5,554 nucleotides of DNA from Alphaproteobacteria bacterium (GTDB lineage Bacteria; Pseudomonadota; Alphaproteobacteria; Rhizobiales; Xanthobacteraceae): positions 1 through 5,554 of the forward strand of contig VAZU01000313.1 in NCBI GenBank assembly GCA_005884745.1. Reading direction: 5' to 3'. The position numbers and the translations under genes were made by a program. This document shows, one piece after another, positions 1 to 5,554 of this stretch. Position 1 is the stretch's first letter. Every line of letters begins with the position of its first letter. The notes under the pieces were generated by a model. The model was not told where the DNA came from. It worked only from the letters and a program-made list of their open reading frames with translations, and did no database searches.

Positions 1-1899
1 GCCTGCACGCAGGAAGCACCGCTGTTCTCGGAAGCCGCGGGCGAGGTCGAAGGCACGGCCGGGGCGGCGGGGGCGGCCGGAGGACCAGAGGCGGAGATCG
101 CATTCGCCAACATTCGCGAGACGGCGGGTTGGTCGACCGAGGGCGCCGCCGCCGGCCCGAAGATCGCGGCGCTCCTGGCGGCCGCCGCCGAGCCGATGCC
201 GGCGACGCCGCTGCTCAGCCTGGAGAGCGAGGGAACGGCTCTCGTCTACGGCAGCGACGAGCGCGCCATCGAGGCGGCGCGCCTGCTTGCGGACCGGCTC
301 GACGTGACCGTGCTGCTGAGCCGACCCGGCGCGGTGGCGCCGCCGAAAACAACCGAATTTCCCATCGCGAAAGGCACGATCCGATCCGCCAAAGGCCATC
401 TCGGCGCCTTCGAAATATTGGTCGACGATTACGCCGTTCCGGATCCCTCCTCGCGCGCGAGCCTCGCGTTCGGAGTTTCGCGCAACGGCGCGAGCTCTCA
501 GTGCGACATCCTGCTCGATCTCTCCGGCGGTCCCGCGCGGTTCCCCGCCCCCGACCTGCGGGAAGGCTATTTGCGCGCCGATCCCAGGGATGAAGCCGGC
601 GTGCTGCGAAAAATCCTGCGCGCGGCCGATCTCGTCGGCACGTTCGACAAGCCGCGCTACATCACGTTCACCGACGATCTGTGCGCCCATTCGCGCTCCA
701 AGATCGTCGGCTGCACGCGCTGCCTCGATCTCTGCCCGACCGGGGCGATCGCGCCCGCCGGCGATCACGTCGCGATCGACGAGAACGTGTGCGCCGGCTG
801 CGGCAGTTGCGCGGCCGTCTGTCCGACCGGCGCCGCGGCCTACGCGCTCCCGCCCGTCGACGCATTGGTGCGCAAGCTGCGCACCTTGCTCACGGTCTAT
901 CGCGCGGCGGGAGGCGAGCATCCGGTCCTGCTCGTCCACGACGGCGAGCACGGCGGCGAGCTGATCGATGCGCTCGCCCGCCACGGCGATGGACTGCCCG
1001 CGAACGTGCTGCCGCTCGCGGTCAACGAAGTCACCCAGGTCGGGCTCGAGCTGATCGCCGCGGCATTTGCCCATGGGGCCTCCGGGCTGCGCCTGCTGCT
1101 GCGCGCCAAGCCGCGCCACGATGTGACGGGTCTCAAGCGCACGCTGGCGCTTGCCGACCCGATTCTGGCGGGGCTGGGCTTCGGCAACGGGCGCGTCGAA
1201 ACCATCGAGACCGACGATCCCTTCGCGCTCGGCGAGGCGCTGCGCGCCATCAGCGCCGTGGCCCCGGCCCCGCGGCCCGCGAGCTTCGAGCCGGTCGGCC
1301 AAAAACGCGATCTGCTGCGGCTTGCGCTGCGCGAGCTGCATCGTGCCGCGCCGGCGCCGGTCGATGTCGTCGCGCTGCCGGACGGCGCGCCGTTCGGCGC
1401 CGTGGAAATCCGCGCCGAGGGCTGCACGCTGTGCCTCGCATGCGTGTCGGCTTGTCCGACCGGCGCGCTGATGGACGATCCGGAACGGCCGAGCCTGCGG
1501 TTTGTCGAGGATGCCTGCGTGCAATGCGGGCTGTGCAAGGCGACTTGCCCCGAAAAGGTGATCACGCTCATGCCGCAGCTCGATTTTCGCGCCGCGAGCG
1601 CCGCCGCGCGCCTGCTGAAAGAGGAGGAGCCGTTCTGCTGCACCCGCTGCGGCAAGCCGTTCGGAACGAAGAGCACGATCGAGCGGATCGCGGCCAAGCT
1701 CGAGGGCAAACACTGGATGTTCAGCGGCCCCGGCAGCCGGCTCGAAGTGCTGAAAATGTGCGAGGATTGCCGCGTCGCGGCGGTGACCACCGCCGGCTTC
1801 GATCCCTACGCGGCGATCGAGCGCCCGCGCCCACGCACCAGCGACGATTATCTGCGCGAGCGGGAAGGGAAGGCGCGCGGCAGCCCGGATGGGGTGTAG
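1..1899 (+). CDS. Multi-cluster 4Fe-4S ferredoxin-type protein, 5'-truncated by the window edge
   Basis: The frame is open from base 1 to the TAG at 1897-1899 (632 residues visible; numbering from base 1), so the true start lies upstream. The first residues, ACTQEAPLF, followed by NIRETAGWS (37-45), look like conserved family sequence, so the first ATG at 196 is not the real start. A Gly/Ala-rich stretch sits at 18-30. Cysteine motifs come in two pairs: C228, C238, C241, C245 with CxxCxxCxxxCP at C264/C267/C270/C274; then CxxCxxCxxxCP at C475/C478/C481/C485 and at C506/C509/C512/C516. This suggests up to four [4Fe-4S] clusters. A C-terminal module has C547-x2-C550 and C587-x2-C590, possibly a metal-binding ribbon. 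Residues of about 285-450 form a cysteine-free domain between the ferredoxin pairs. No membrane segment is visible, so it is probably cytoplasmic electron transfer. From memory, similar proteins occur near formate dehydrogenase accessory genes in Bradyrhizobium relatives. The exact partner is unknown. Confidence 0.9.
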   Translation, partial: ACTQEAPLFSEAAGEVEGTAGAAGAAGGPEAEIAFANIRETAGWSTEGAAAGPKIAALLAAAAEPMPATPLLSLESEGTALVYGSDERAIEAARLLADRLDVTVLLSRPGAVAPPKTTEFPIAKGTIRSAKGHLGAFEILVDDYAVPDPSSRASLAFGVSRNGASSQCDILLDLSGGPARFPAPDLREGYLRADPRDEAGVLRKILRAADLVGTFDKPRYITFTDDLCAHSRSKIVGCTRCLDLCPTGAIAPAGDHVAIDENVCAGCGSCAAVCPTGAAAYALPPVDALVRKLRTLLTVYRAAGGEHPVLLVHDGEHGGELIDALARHGDGLPANVLPLAVNEVTQVGLELIAAAFAHGASGLRLLLRAKPRHDVTGLKRTLALADPILAGLGFGNGRVETIETDDPFALGEALRAISAVAPAPRPASFEPVGQKRDLLRLALRELHRAAPAPVDVVALPDGAPFGAVEIRAEGCTLCLACVSACPTGALMDDPERPSLRFVEDACVQCGLCKATCPEKVITLMPQLDFRAASAAARLLKEEEPFCCTRCGKPFGTKSTIERIAAKLEGKHWMFSGPGSRLEVLKMCEDCRVAAVTTAGFDPYAAIERPRPRTSDDYLREREGKARGSPDGV

Positions 1900-1921
1900 C
1901 GCAATCGATCGCCGGAAGGCG

Positions 1922-2030
1922 GTCGTCCCCGCGAAAGCCGGGACCGATGATCACCGGTCATACGAAATTGCGAGGTCGGTGATCATGGATCCCGGCTCGC
2001 GGCCGCGGCGCGACCTTGGCCCGGGACGAC
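1922..2030. repeat. Intergenic palindromic (REPIN-like) element, copy 1
   Basis: The element is bounded by GTCGTCCC (1922-1929) and its reverse complement GGGACGAC (2023-2030). Inside, ATGATCACCG (1947-1956) pairs with CGGTGATCAT (1977-1986) across a 20-base loop. The left arm holds a short hairpin at 1925-1944 (GTCCCCGC, loop GAAA, GCCGGGAC, one mismatch). The right arm holds a longer, imperfect hairpin whose base is TCCCGG (1990-1995) with CCGGGA (2021-2026). The left arm 1922-1954 matches the reverse complement of 4737-4769 at 31 of 33 positions, so the two elements are copies in opposite orientation. It fills the gap between two convergent genes and could also act in transcript termination or 3'-end protection. 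It carries no coding capacity. Confidence 0.88.
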
Positions 2031-2050
2031 AACATTGAGGGTATCGGTCC

Positions 2051-3292
2051 TCACTTCGGCTTCGTGGCGCGCGCCAGAAATTCCAGCAGCGCCGCGCGGT
2101 CCTCCGCCAAGCCGATGCGCTGCTCCGGCATTTTGGTGCCCGGCGTGAACGTCGCCGGCCCGAGCTCGAACAGTCTTGCGACGGTTTCCGGCGTCCAGAC
2201 GATATCGAGCTGGCGGAACGCCTCGGAGTAGCGATAGCCCGGCACGACCGCGATGTGCCGGCCGAAAATTCCATAGAGCGTCGGCCCGGCGCGGTTCTCT
2301 TCCTCGGGCCGCAAGGTGTGGCAGGCGACGCAGGCGCGAAACACCTCGGCGCCGCGGTCGCCCGCGAAGGCCGCGAGCGGATCCTCGGGCCCGCCGAGCG
2401 CGATCGCGCCGAACTGCTCGCCGGTTTCCGCGTCCCAGCGGCGGATCATGCGATCGGTGCCGCCGGTCAGCAGCGTGCGATTGTCGGCAAAGAACGCGAG
2501 CGACCACACCGGCAGCCCGGGGCCGACCAGGGTGCGCACGAGCTTGCGGCTTGCCCGATCGATGATGGCGACCGAGCCGCGGATGCCGGATGCGGCCACC
2601 AGCTTGCCGTCGGACGAGACCGCGACGGCAATGATCGGCGTGGCCTGGGCTTCGATCTCGCCGTTGGGCTCGCCTCCCGGCCGCAGCAAATGCACGCGGC
2701 CATCGGCTCGGGCCGCGAGGATCTCCGCGGGCGCCGCCGCCGACCAGATCCGGACGCTGGCGTCGTAGCCGGCGCTCACCACGCGCCCATCCGGCAGGAA
2801 GGCGACAGCATTGACGTTCTGTGCATGGCCTTCGAGCACGCGCGGCGCGCCGCCCCCGCCGCCCACGCCGCCGGCGAGCGGCCAGACCCGGACGGTGCGG
2901 TCCCAGGACGCCGATGCGATGCTCGCGCCGTCCGGCGAGACCGCGAGCGCCACCACGGGCGCACTGTGTCCTTCCAGCACGGCATCGGGTTCTTCGCGGC
3001 CGAAGCGCCAGATGGCGATGCGCCCGTCCTCGCCGGCGGTGGCGGCGCGGCCGTCCGCGAGCAGGACCGCGGCATTGACCGCGCCGTCGTGGAAGCGCAG
3101 CACCTGCTCGGCCGCTTGGCGGGCAAGCGACCAAACAATCGCCGTTTGATCGAAGCTCCCCGAGATCGCGGTCTTGCCGTCGGGCGAGATCGCCAGCGCC
3201 CGCACCGGGCCGCCGTGCCCGCGCAGCTGCGCCTGCGCACTGGACGATGAAAGCGACAGAATAATGCAAGCCGCGATCGCAAGCCGCCGCAT
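2051..3292 (-). CDS. Exported WD40 beta-propeller / class I cytochrome c fusion protein
   Basis: The protein has 413 residues. An in-frame ATG at 3373 would add 27 residues, but the ATG at 3292 is preferred: it is preceded by GGGAG at 11 bases and opens directly into a signal peptide (MRRLAIAACIILSL, cleavage likely after SAQA at residue 21). Residues of about 23-305 hold WD40-type repeats with GH, DG and terminal W/IW signatures: L23-L56, then repeats beginning LRFHDG, LEGHSAP and LEGHAQN, two more degenerate ones, and one ending RRWDAETG. A Gly run lies between repeats 3 and 4. Residues of about 310-413 form a class I cytochrome c: CVACH haem site at 321-325, GPTLYGIFGR, and axial M388 in GTKMPEQ. 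It should act in the periplasm as an electron carrier, with the propeller as a docking or substrate domain. Its stop lies 21 bases from repeat copy 1, facing the Fe-S gene. Redox partner unknown. Confidence 0.9.
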   Translation of the reverse strand: MRRLAIAACIILSLSSSSAQAQLRGHGGPVRALAISPDGKTAISGSFDQTAIVWSLARQAAEQVLRFHDGAVNAAVLLADGRAATAGEDGRIAIWRFGREEPDAVLEGHSAPVVALAVSPDGASIASASWDRTVRVWPLAGGVGGGGGAPRVLEGHAQNVNAVAFLPDGRVVSAGYDASVRIWSAAAPAEILAARADGRVHLLRPGGEPNGEIEAQATPIIAVAVSSDGKLVAASGIRGSVAIIDRASRKLVRTLVGPGLPVWSLAFFADNRTLLTGGTDRMIRRWDAETGEQFGAIALGGPEDPLAAFAGDRGAEVFRACVACHTLRPEEENRAGPTLYGIFGRHIAVVPGYRYSEAFRQLDIVWTPETVARLFELGPATFTPGTKMPEQRIGLAEDRAALLEFLARATKPK

Positions 3293-3303
3293 ATGACGCG
3301 AGA

Positions 3304-3308
3304 CTCCC
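3304..3308 (-). promoter_or_regulatory. Ribosome binding site supporting the cytochrome start at 3292
   Basis: On the minus strand this reads GGGAG, 11 bases before the ATG at 3292-3290. The spacing is slightly long. Together with the signal peptide beginning at this ATG, it supports the shorter start over the ATG at 3373. Confidence 0.5.
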
Positions 3309-3363
3309 TGGGCGAGGTGCACTGAATCCGGCGTCTGCGGACCTTTGCCGCCACGCGAGCCGC

Positions 3364-3385
3364 GGTCAAGCATGCGCCCTTGACC
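3364..3385. promoter_or_regulatory. 7-8-7 inverted repeat, candidate operator with outward TTGACC motifs
   Basis: GGTCAAG (3364-3370) and its exact reverse complement CTTGACC (3379-3385) are separated by 8 bases (CATGCGCC). The site lies 72 bases upstream of the cytochrome ATG and 29 bases upstream of the tusA ATG. The size and symmetry suit a dimeric helix-turn-helix regulator. Both arms also resemble -35 hexamers, so a bound protein could control both directions. No regulator gene is in the window, and a chance repeat cannot be excluded. Confidence 0.45.
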
Positions 3386-3414
3386 CGTTGCGCGATGCGT
3401 GCTGGTGACGATCC

Positions 3415-3654
3415 ATGGCCGAACAGACGCTCGATCTGCGCGGATTGCGCTGTCCCCTTCCCGCGCTCAAGGCCCGCAAGGTGCTCGGCAAGCTCGTTCC
3501 GGGCGACGCGCTGGTGCTCGAATGCACCGATCCGCTGACCGCCATCGACATCCCCAATCTCGTCCGCGAGACCGGCGACGTTCTCGAATCCAACAGCGAG
3601 AGCCCCGGGCTTCTGGTATTCCGTATCCGCAAGGCCGGCGAGCGCAAAGCTTGA
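3415..3654 (+). CDS. tusA: TusA-family sulfurtransferase (sulfur carrier)
   Basis: The protein has 79 residues, close to the roughly 80 usual for TusA. The N-terminus has the family signature: LDLRGLRCPLP with C13-P14-L15-P16 (CPxP), where the cysteine carries the persulfide, followed by a helix (ALKARKVLGKL). The rest fits the two-layer alpha/beta fold (DALVLECTDPLTAIDIP, then a C-terminal strand LLVFRIRKAG). In-frame TGA at 3406-3408 fixes the ATG at 3415, and GGTGA at 3404-3408 is a weak ribosome binding site. TusA proteins relay sulfur from cysteine desulfurases to tRNA thiolation, molybdenum cofactor biosynthesis or sulfur-oxidation complexes. This copy stands beside redox genes rather than tRNA modification genes, so a cofactor or sulfur-metabolism role is more likely, by inference. 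It is probably co-transcribed with the dehydrogenase 42 bases downstream. The family is certain; the orthology implied by the symbol is less so. Confidence 0.9.
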   Translation: MAEQTLDLRGLRCPLPALKARKVLGKLVPGDALVLECTDPLTAIDIPNLVRETGDVLESNSESPGLLVFRIRKAGERKA

Positions 3655-3686
3655 GCCGTCGCGAAGTTGCCGGCGAATTCCACGAT

Positions 3687-3693
3687 GAGGTGA
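3687..3693 (+). promoter_or_regulatory. Ribosome binding site of the D-2-hydroxyacid dehydrogenase
   Basis: GAGGTGA has its GAGG core 6 bases before the ATG at 3697. It is the strongest Shine-Dalgarno match of the five genes. The in-frame TGA at 3691-3693 overlaps it and rules out a start further upstream. Confidence 0.75.
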
Positions 3694-3696
3694 TCC

Positions 3697-4659
3697 ATGC
3701 AACATCGCTGTGCCGTGCTCGACGACTACCAGAACGTCGCGATGCAGATGGCCGATTGGTCGCCGATCGCCAAGGACGTGGCGATCGAAGTGTTCCATCG
3801 GCCGCTCGGGGACGAGGCGGACGTCATCCGGGCGCTCGAAAAATTCTCGATCGTCTGCGCGATGCGCGAGCGAACGCTGTTTTCCAAAGCCGTGTTCGAG
3901 GGCCTGCCCGGGCTGCGGCTCCTGGTCACGACCGGCATGCGCAACGCGGCGATCGACCTTGCCGCCGTGCGCGAGCGCAACGTCGCCGTCTGCGGCACCG
4001 AATCCACCGGCCATCCGACCGCCGAGCTGGCGTTCGGGCTGATGCTCGAACTGGCGCGAAAGATCGGCCACGAGCACGCCCGGCTCAAAGCGGGCGCGTG
4101 GTGGCAGGAGACGATCGGCATCGATCTCTTCGGCAAGACGCTCGGCATCGTCGGGCTCGGCCGGTTGGGCTCGCGTGCCGCCGCGATCGGCCGTGCGTTC
4201 GGCATGCAGCTGATCGGCTGGAGCCAGAACCTCACCGAGGACAAGGCCCGCGAGGCCGGCGCTACCCGCGTCGACAAGGACGAGCTGTTCCGCCGCGCCG
4301 ATTTCATCACCATCCATCTGCAGCTCAGCCCGCGCACGCAGGGACTGGTCGGTGCCAAGGAATTCGGGCTGATGAAGCCGAGCGCGTTTCTCGTCAACAC
4401 CTCGCGCGGGCCGATCGTCGAGGAGGCCGCGCTCGTTACTGCGCTGCGCGAGCGCCGCATCGCCGGCGCCGGCCTCGACGTCTATGACGTCGAGCCGCTG
4501 CCGCAGGACCATCCGCTGCGCAAGATGGACAACGCGGTGATCACGCCGCATCTGGGCTACGTCACGCAGGACACGTTCCGGATCTTCTACCGGCAGACCG
4601 TCGAGGACATCCGCGCCTTCATCGACGGCAAGCCGGTGCGCGTGATCGGCAGCAAGTAA
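3697..4659 (+). CDS. D-isomer-specific 2-hydroxyacid dehydrogenase family protein
   Basis: The protein has 320 residues, normal for the family, which reversibly reduces 2-keto acids to D-2-hydroxy acids with NAD(P)H in the cytoplasm. The order is the usual split catalytic domain (about 1-105 and 290-320) around a Rossmann nucleotide-binding domain. The dinucleotide motif GLGRLG has G153, G155 and G158. The catalytic triad is complete: R237 (NTSRGPIV), E266 (DVYDVEPLP) and H285 (ITPHLGY). After the second strand the sequence is LIGWSQN, without the acidic residue that usually selects NAD, so cofactor preference is open. The start is fixed by an in-frame stop two codons upstream and a good ribosome binding site. 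It lies 42 bases after tusA with no obvious terminator between them, so an operon is plausible, although no functional link to TusA is evident. The stop lies 10 bases before repeat copy 2. Substrate unknown; annotation as phosphoglycerate dehydrogenase would be overreach. Confidence 0.93.
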   Translation: MQHRCAVLDDYQNVAMQMADWSPIAKDVAIEVFHRPLGDEADVIRALEKFSIVCAMRERTLFSKAVFEGLPGLRLLVTTGMRNAAIDLAAVRERNVAVCGTESTGHPTAELAFGLMLELARKIGHEHARLKAGAWWQETIGIDLFGKTLGIVGLGRLGSRAAAIGRAFGMQLIGWSQNLTEDKAREAGATRVDKDELFRRADFITIHLQLSPRTQGLVGAKEFGLMKPSAFLVNTSRGPIVEEAALVTALRERRIAGAGLDVYDVEPLPQDHPLRKMDNAVITPHLGYVTQDTFRIFYRQTVEDIRAFIDGKPVRVIGSK

Positions 4660-4672
4660 CAAACTCCCAGTC

Positions 4673-4704
4673 GTCCCGGAAGCCGCCAAGCGGCTATCCG
4701 GGAC
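4673..4704 (+). terminator. Strong hairpin 3' of the dehydrogenase, possible terminator
   Basis: GTCCCGGA-AGCCGC pairs with GCGGCT-A-TCCGGGAC: 14 base pairs with one bulged A and a CAA loop, beginning 13 bases after the dehydrogenase stop. No U-tract follows, so it is not a textbook intrinsic terminator. It is part of repeat copy 2 and may serve transcript ending or protection from exonucleases. Confidence 0.45.
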
Positions 4705-4746
4705 CCATGATCACCGCCCCTGTAATTTTCTGATCCGTGATCATGG

Positions 4747-4766
4747 GTCCCCGCTTTCGCGGGGAC
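4747..4766 (-). terminator. Hairpin 3' of the substrate-binding protein gene, possible terminator
   Basis: An 8-bp perfect stem (GTCCCCGC with GCGGGGAC) and a 4-base loop lie 21 bases past the stop of the minus-strand gene ending at 4788. No U-tract is present. It is the short arm of repeat copy 2, so the one element supplies a hairpin to each convergent transcript. Confidence 0.4.
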
Positions 4767-4787
4767 GACGAGCCGAGCAAAGCGCAG

Positions 4788-5554
4788 CTAATTCCCGGCC
4801 TGCTTCCTGGCGAGGTCGGTGATCTCCGCGGGATCGAACTTGTTGATGTCCTCGATCAGCTCATTGGTGATGATGTCGCTCGCCTCGACCTTCTGCTTGA
4901 GCACTCCCCATTTCAGCAAAAAGTCCACATAGGCCGCGTAATTCGCCTCGGAGTTCTCGCCCCATTTGGTCACCCCGCCCGCCTCGAGCCGCCAGTTGCG
5001 GGCGCGCGCCTCCAGCACCTTGACGTCGTCTTTCAGCGCGGTCGCCTCGTCCTTGCCGGTCGCCTTGGTCTGCGGAAACACTTCCCACAACGCGCGCACC
5101 GCCGCCGCCGGATTGGCGATGGCGAACACGGTGCCTTTGGCATAGCCCTGCGCCAGCGCCACCGCTTCCGCGCGCTTGCTCTTGAGCGTGGCCTCGAACG
5201 CGATGAAACCATTCGACGGAAACTTGGCGATCTCGCTGTTGTCGAGGGGGCGCATCTTCACTCCCGCGTTCTCGACCAGCGCATATTGCGTGTCGAACTG
5301 CGAGAGCGCGTCGACTTCGCCCGAGCGCAGCAGCGCGGCGGTCTGCGCGGCTTCGCCGGCGACCACGATCGAGATGTCGCGATCGGGATCCATGCCGTGA
5401 TTGGCGGCGAGCGCGCGCGCAATGATCACCCCGGCGGAAGACATCGAGATCACGCCGACCCGCTTGCCCTTGAGATCCTCGAAGCGCTTGACGGCACTGT
5501 CGGCCGGAACCGCAATGCCATAAACGTTGCCCTGATAGGCGGTGTAATAATTCT
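4788..5554 (-). CDS. ABC transporter substrate-binding protein (NMT1/SsuA-like), N-terminus outside the window
   Basis: The minus-strand frame is open from the right edge to the TAG at 4790-4788, giving about 255 residues; the signal peptide and true start are beyond base 5554. A GTG at 5453 is in frame but internal: the sequence upstream continues the fold (NYYTAYQGNVYGIAV, then FEDLKGKRVGV). The FEDLKGKRVGV segment is typical of the second-domain entry in NMT1/THI5/SsuA-type periplasmic binding proteins, which capture sulfonates, nitrate, pyrimidine precursors or similar small molecules for an ABC importer. Further typical segments are AALLRSGEVDALSQFDTQYALVE and the helical C-terminus (NELIEDINKFDPAEI). 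The ligand cannot be told from sequence. Permease and ATPase genes are not in the window; they would be expected beyond its right edge. The gene converges with the dehydrogenase across repeat copy 2. Confidence 0.85.
   Translation of the reverse strand, partial: NYYTAYQGNVYGIAVPADSAVKRFEDLKGKRVGVISMSSAGVIIARALAANHGMDPDRDISIVVAGEAAQTAALLRSGEVDALSQFDTQYALVENAGVKMRPLDNSEIAKFPSNGFIAFEATLKSKRAEAVALAQGYAKGTVFAIANPAAAVRALWEVFPQTKATGKDEATALKDDVKVLEARARNWRLEAGGVTKWGENSEANYAAYVDFLLKWGVLKQKVEASDIITNELIEDINKFDPAEITDLARKQAGN

Larger units (their letters stand above)
3293..3414. promoter_or_regulatory. Divergent intergenic promoter region between the cytochrome gene and tusA
   Basis: These 122 bases separate the two divergent start codons, so promoters for both directions should lie here. 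The main visible structure is the inverted repeat at 3364-3385. Each of its arms gives TTGACC, a good -35-like hexamer, reading outward. No convincing TATAAT-like -10 follows at 17 bases in either direction (TGGTGA on the plus side, AAAGGT on the minus side). The exact promoters are therefore unresolved. Confidence 0.55.
4670..4769. repeat. Intergenic palindromic (REPIN-like) element, copy 2
   Basis: This is a 100-base nested palindrome. The outer ends are GTCGTCCC (4670-4677) and GGGACGAC (4762-4769); inner ATGATCAC (4707-4714) pairs with GTGATCAT (4737-4744) around a 22-base spacer. The left arm is a long hairpin (4673-4704) and the right arm a short perfect hairpin (4747-4766). The short arm is on the right here and on the left in copy 1, so the copies are inverted relative to each other. 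The spacers also look related (AATTT core followed by TGA in this orientation). The two hairpin-tip sequences of the long arms differ, as expected for a diverged repeat family. Confidence 0.9.

Noticed and set aside
196..1899. ATG at 196 as the true start of the Fe-S protein
   Set aside because: The same frame is open to base 1 and includes family-like sequence (CTQEAPLF, NIRETAGWS) before this ATG, so the gene is truncated by the window.
681..1982. A 433-codon plus-strand frame within the Fe-S gene
   Set aside because: It is an Arg-rich translation in an alternative frame of a gene with unmistakable cysteine motifs, and it runs into repeat copy 1.
2255..3250. A 331-codon plus-strand frame opposite the WD40-cytochrome gene
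   Set aside because: It is antisense to conserved WD40 and haem-binding sequence, with no domain or convincing start of its own.
3293..3373. Longer start of the cytochrome gene at 3373
   Set aside because: The extra 27 residues would precede a perfectly placed signal peptide, and this ATG lies inside the inverted repeat of the divergent regulatory region.
2776..4689. A 637-codon open frame on the minus strand across the cytochrome start, tusA and the dehydrogenase
   Set aside because: It lies antisense to two well-supported genes and in another frame over the WD40 gene; its translation shows no recognisable domain. Such long shadows are common in high-GC DNA with few stop codons.
1922..4769. 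The two palindromes as inverted terminal repeats of one composite transposon
   Set aside because: Each element is a complete palindrome by itself, there is no transposase between them, and the genes enclosed look like ordinary chromosomal genes with the same base composition as their neighbours.
4788..5453. GTG at 5453 as the start of the substrate-binding protein
   Set aside because: The frame continues to the window edge with typical binding-protein sequence (FEDLKGKRVGV), so this is an internal valine codon.

Overview
The window is a compact, high-GC stretch (strong G/C at third codon positions) with five protein genes and two intergenic palindromic repeats. Protein resemblance and the repeat type suggest an alphaproteobacterium of the Bradyrhizobium/Rhodopseudomonas kind. 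This is inference from pattern recognition; there is no rRNA or other marker gene to confirm it.

Layout: (1) 1-1899 (+) is the 3' part of a large soluble iron-sulfur protein carrying four [4Fe-4S]-type cysteine motifs and a C-terminal CxxC/CxxC module. (2) 1900-2050 is a convergent gap holding palindromic repeat copy 1. (3) 2051-3292 (-) encodes an exported protein that fuses a WD40 beta-propeller to a class I cytochrome c. (4) 3293-3414 is a divergent intergenic region with a 7-8-7 inverted repeat whose arms read TTGACC outward in both directions. (5) 3415-3654 (+) is a TusA-family sulfur carrier. (6) 3697-4659 (+) is a D-2-hydroxyacid dehydrogenase in the same orientation, 42 bases downstream. 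(7) 4660-4787 is a second convergent gap holding repeat copy 2, in the opposite orientation to copy 1. (8) 4788-5554 (-) is the C-terminal part of an ABC-transporter substrate-binding protein running off the right edge.

How the genes may work together: the Fe-S protein, the periplasmic WD40-cytochrome c and the TusA-like sulfur carrier form a plausible redox/sulfur-transfer neighbourhood. Two readings fit: accessory functions for a molybdenum enzyme such as formate dehydrogenase, where a sulfur carrier would support cofactor sulfuration, or a thiol/sulfur oxidation pathway. No catalytic molybdoenzyme or sulfur-oxidising enzyme lies inside the window, so neither is proven. The dehydrogenase and the transporter protein look like separate metabolic functions. 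No intergenic gap exceeds 300 bases, and I saw no tRNA, rRNA, CRISPR array or transposase gene.
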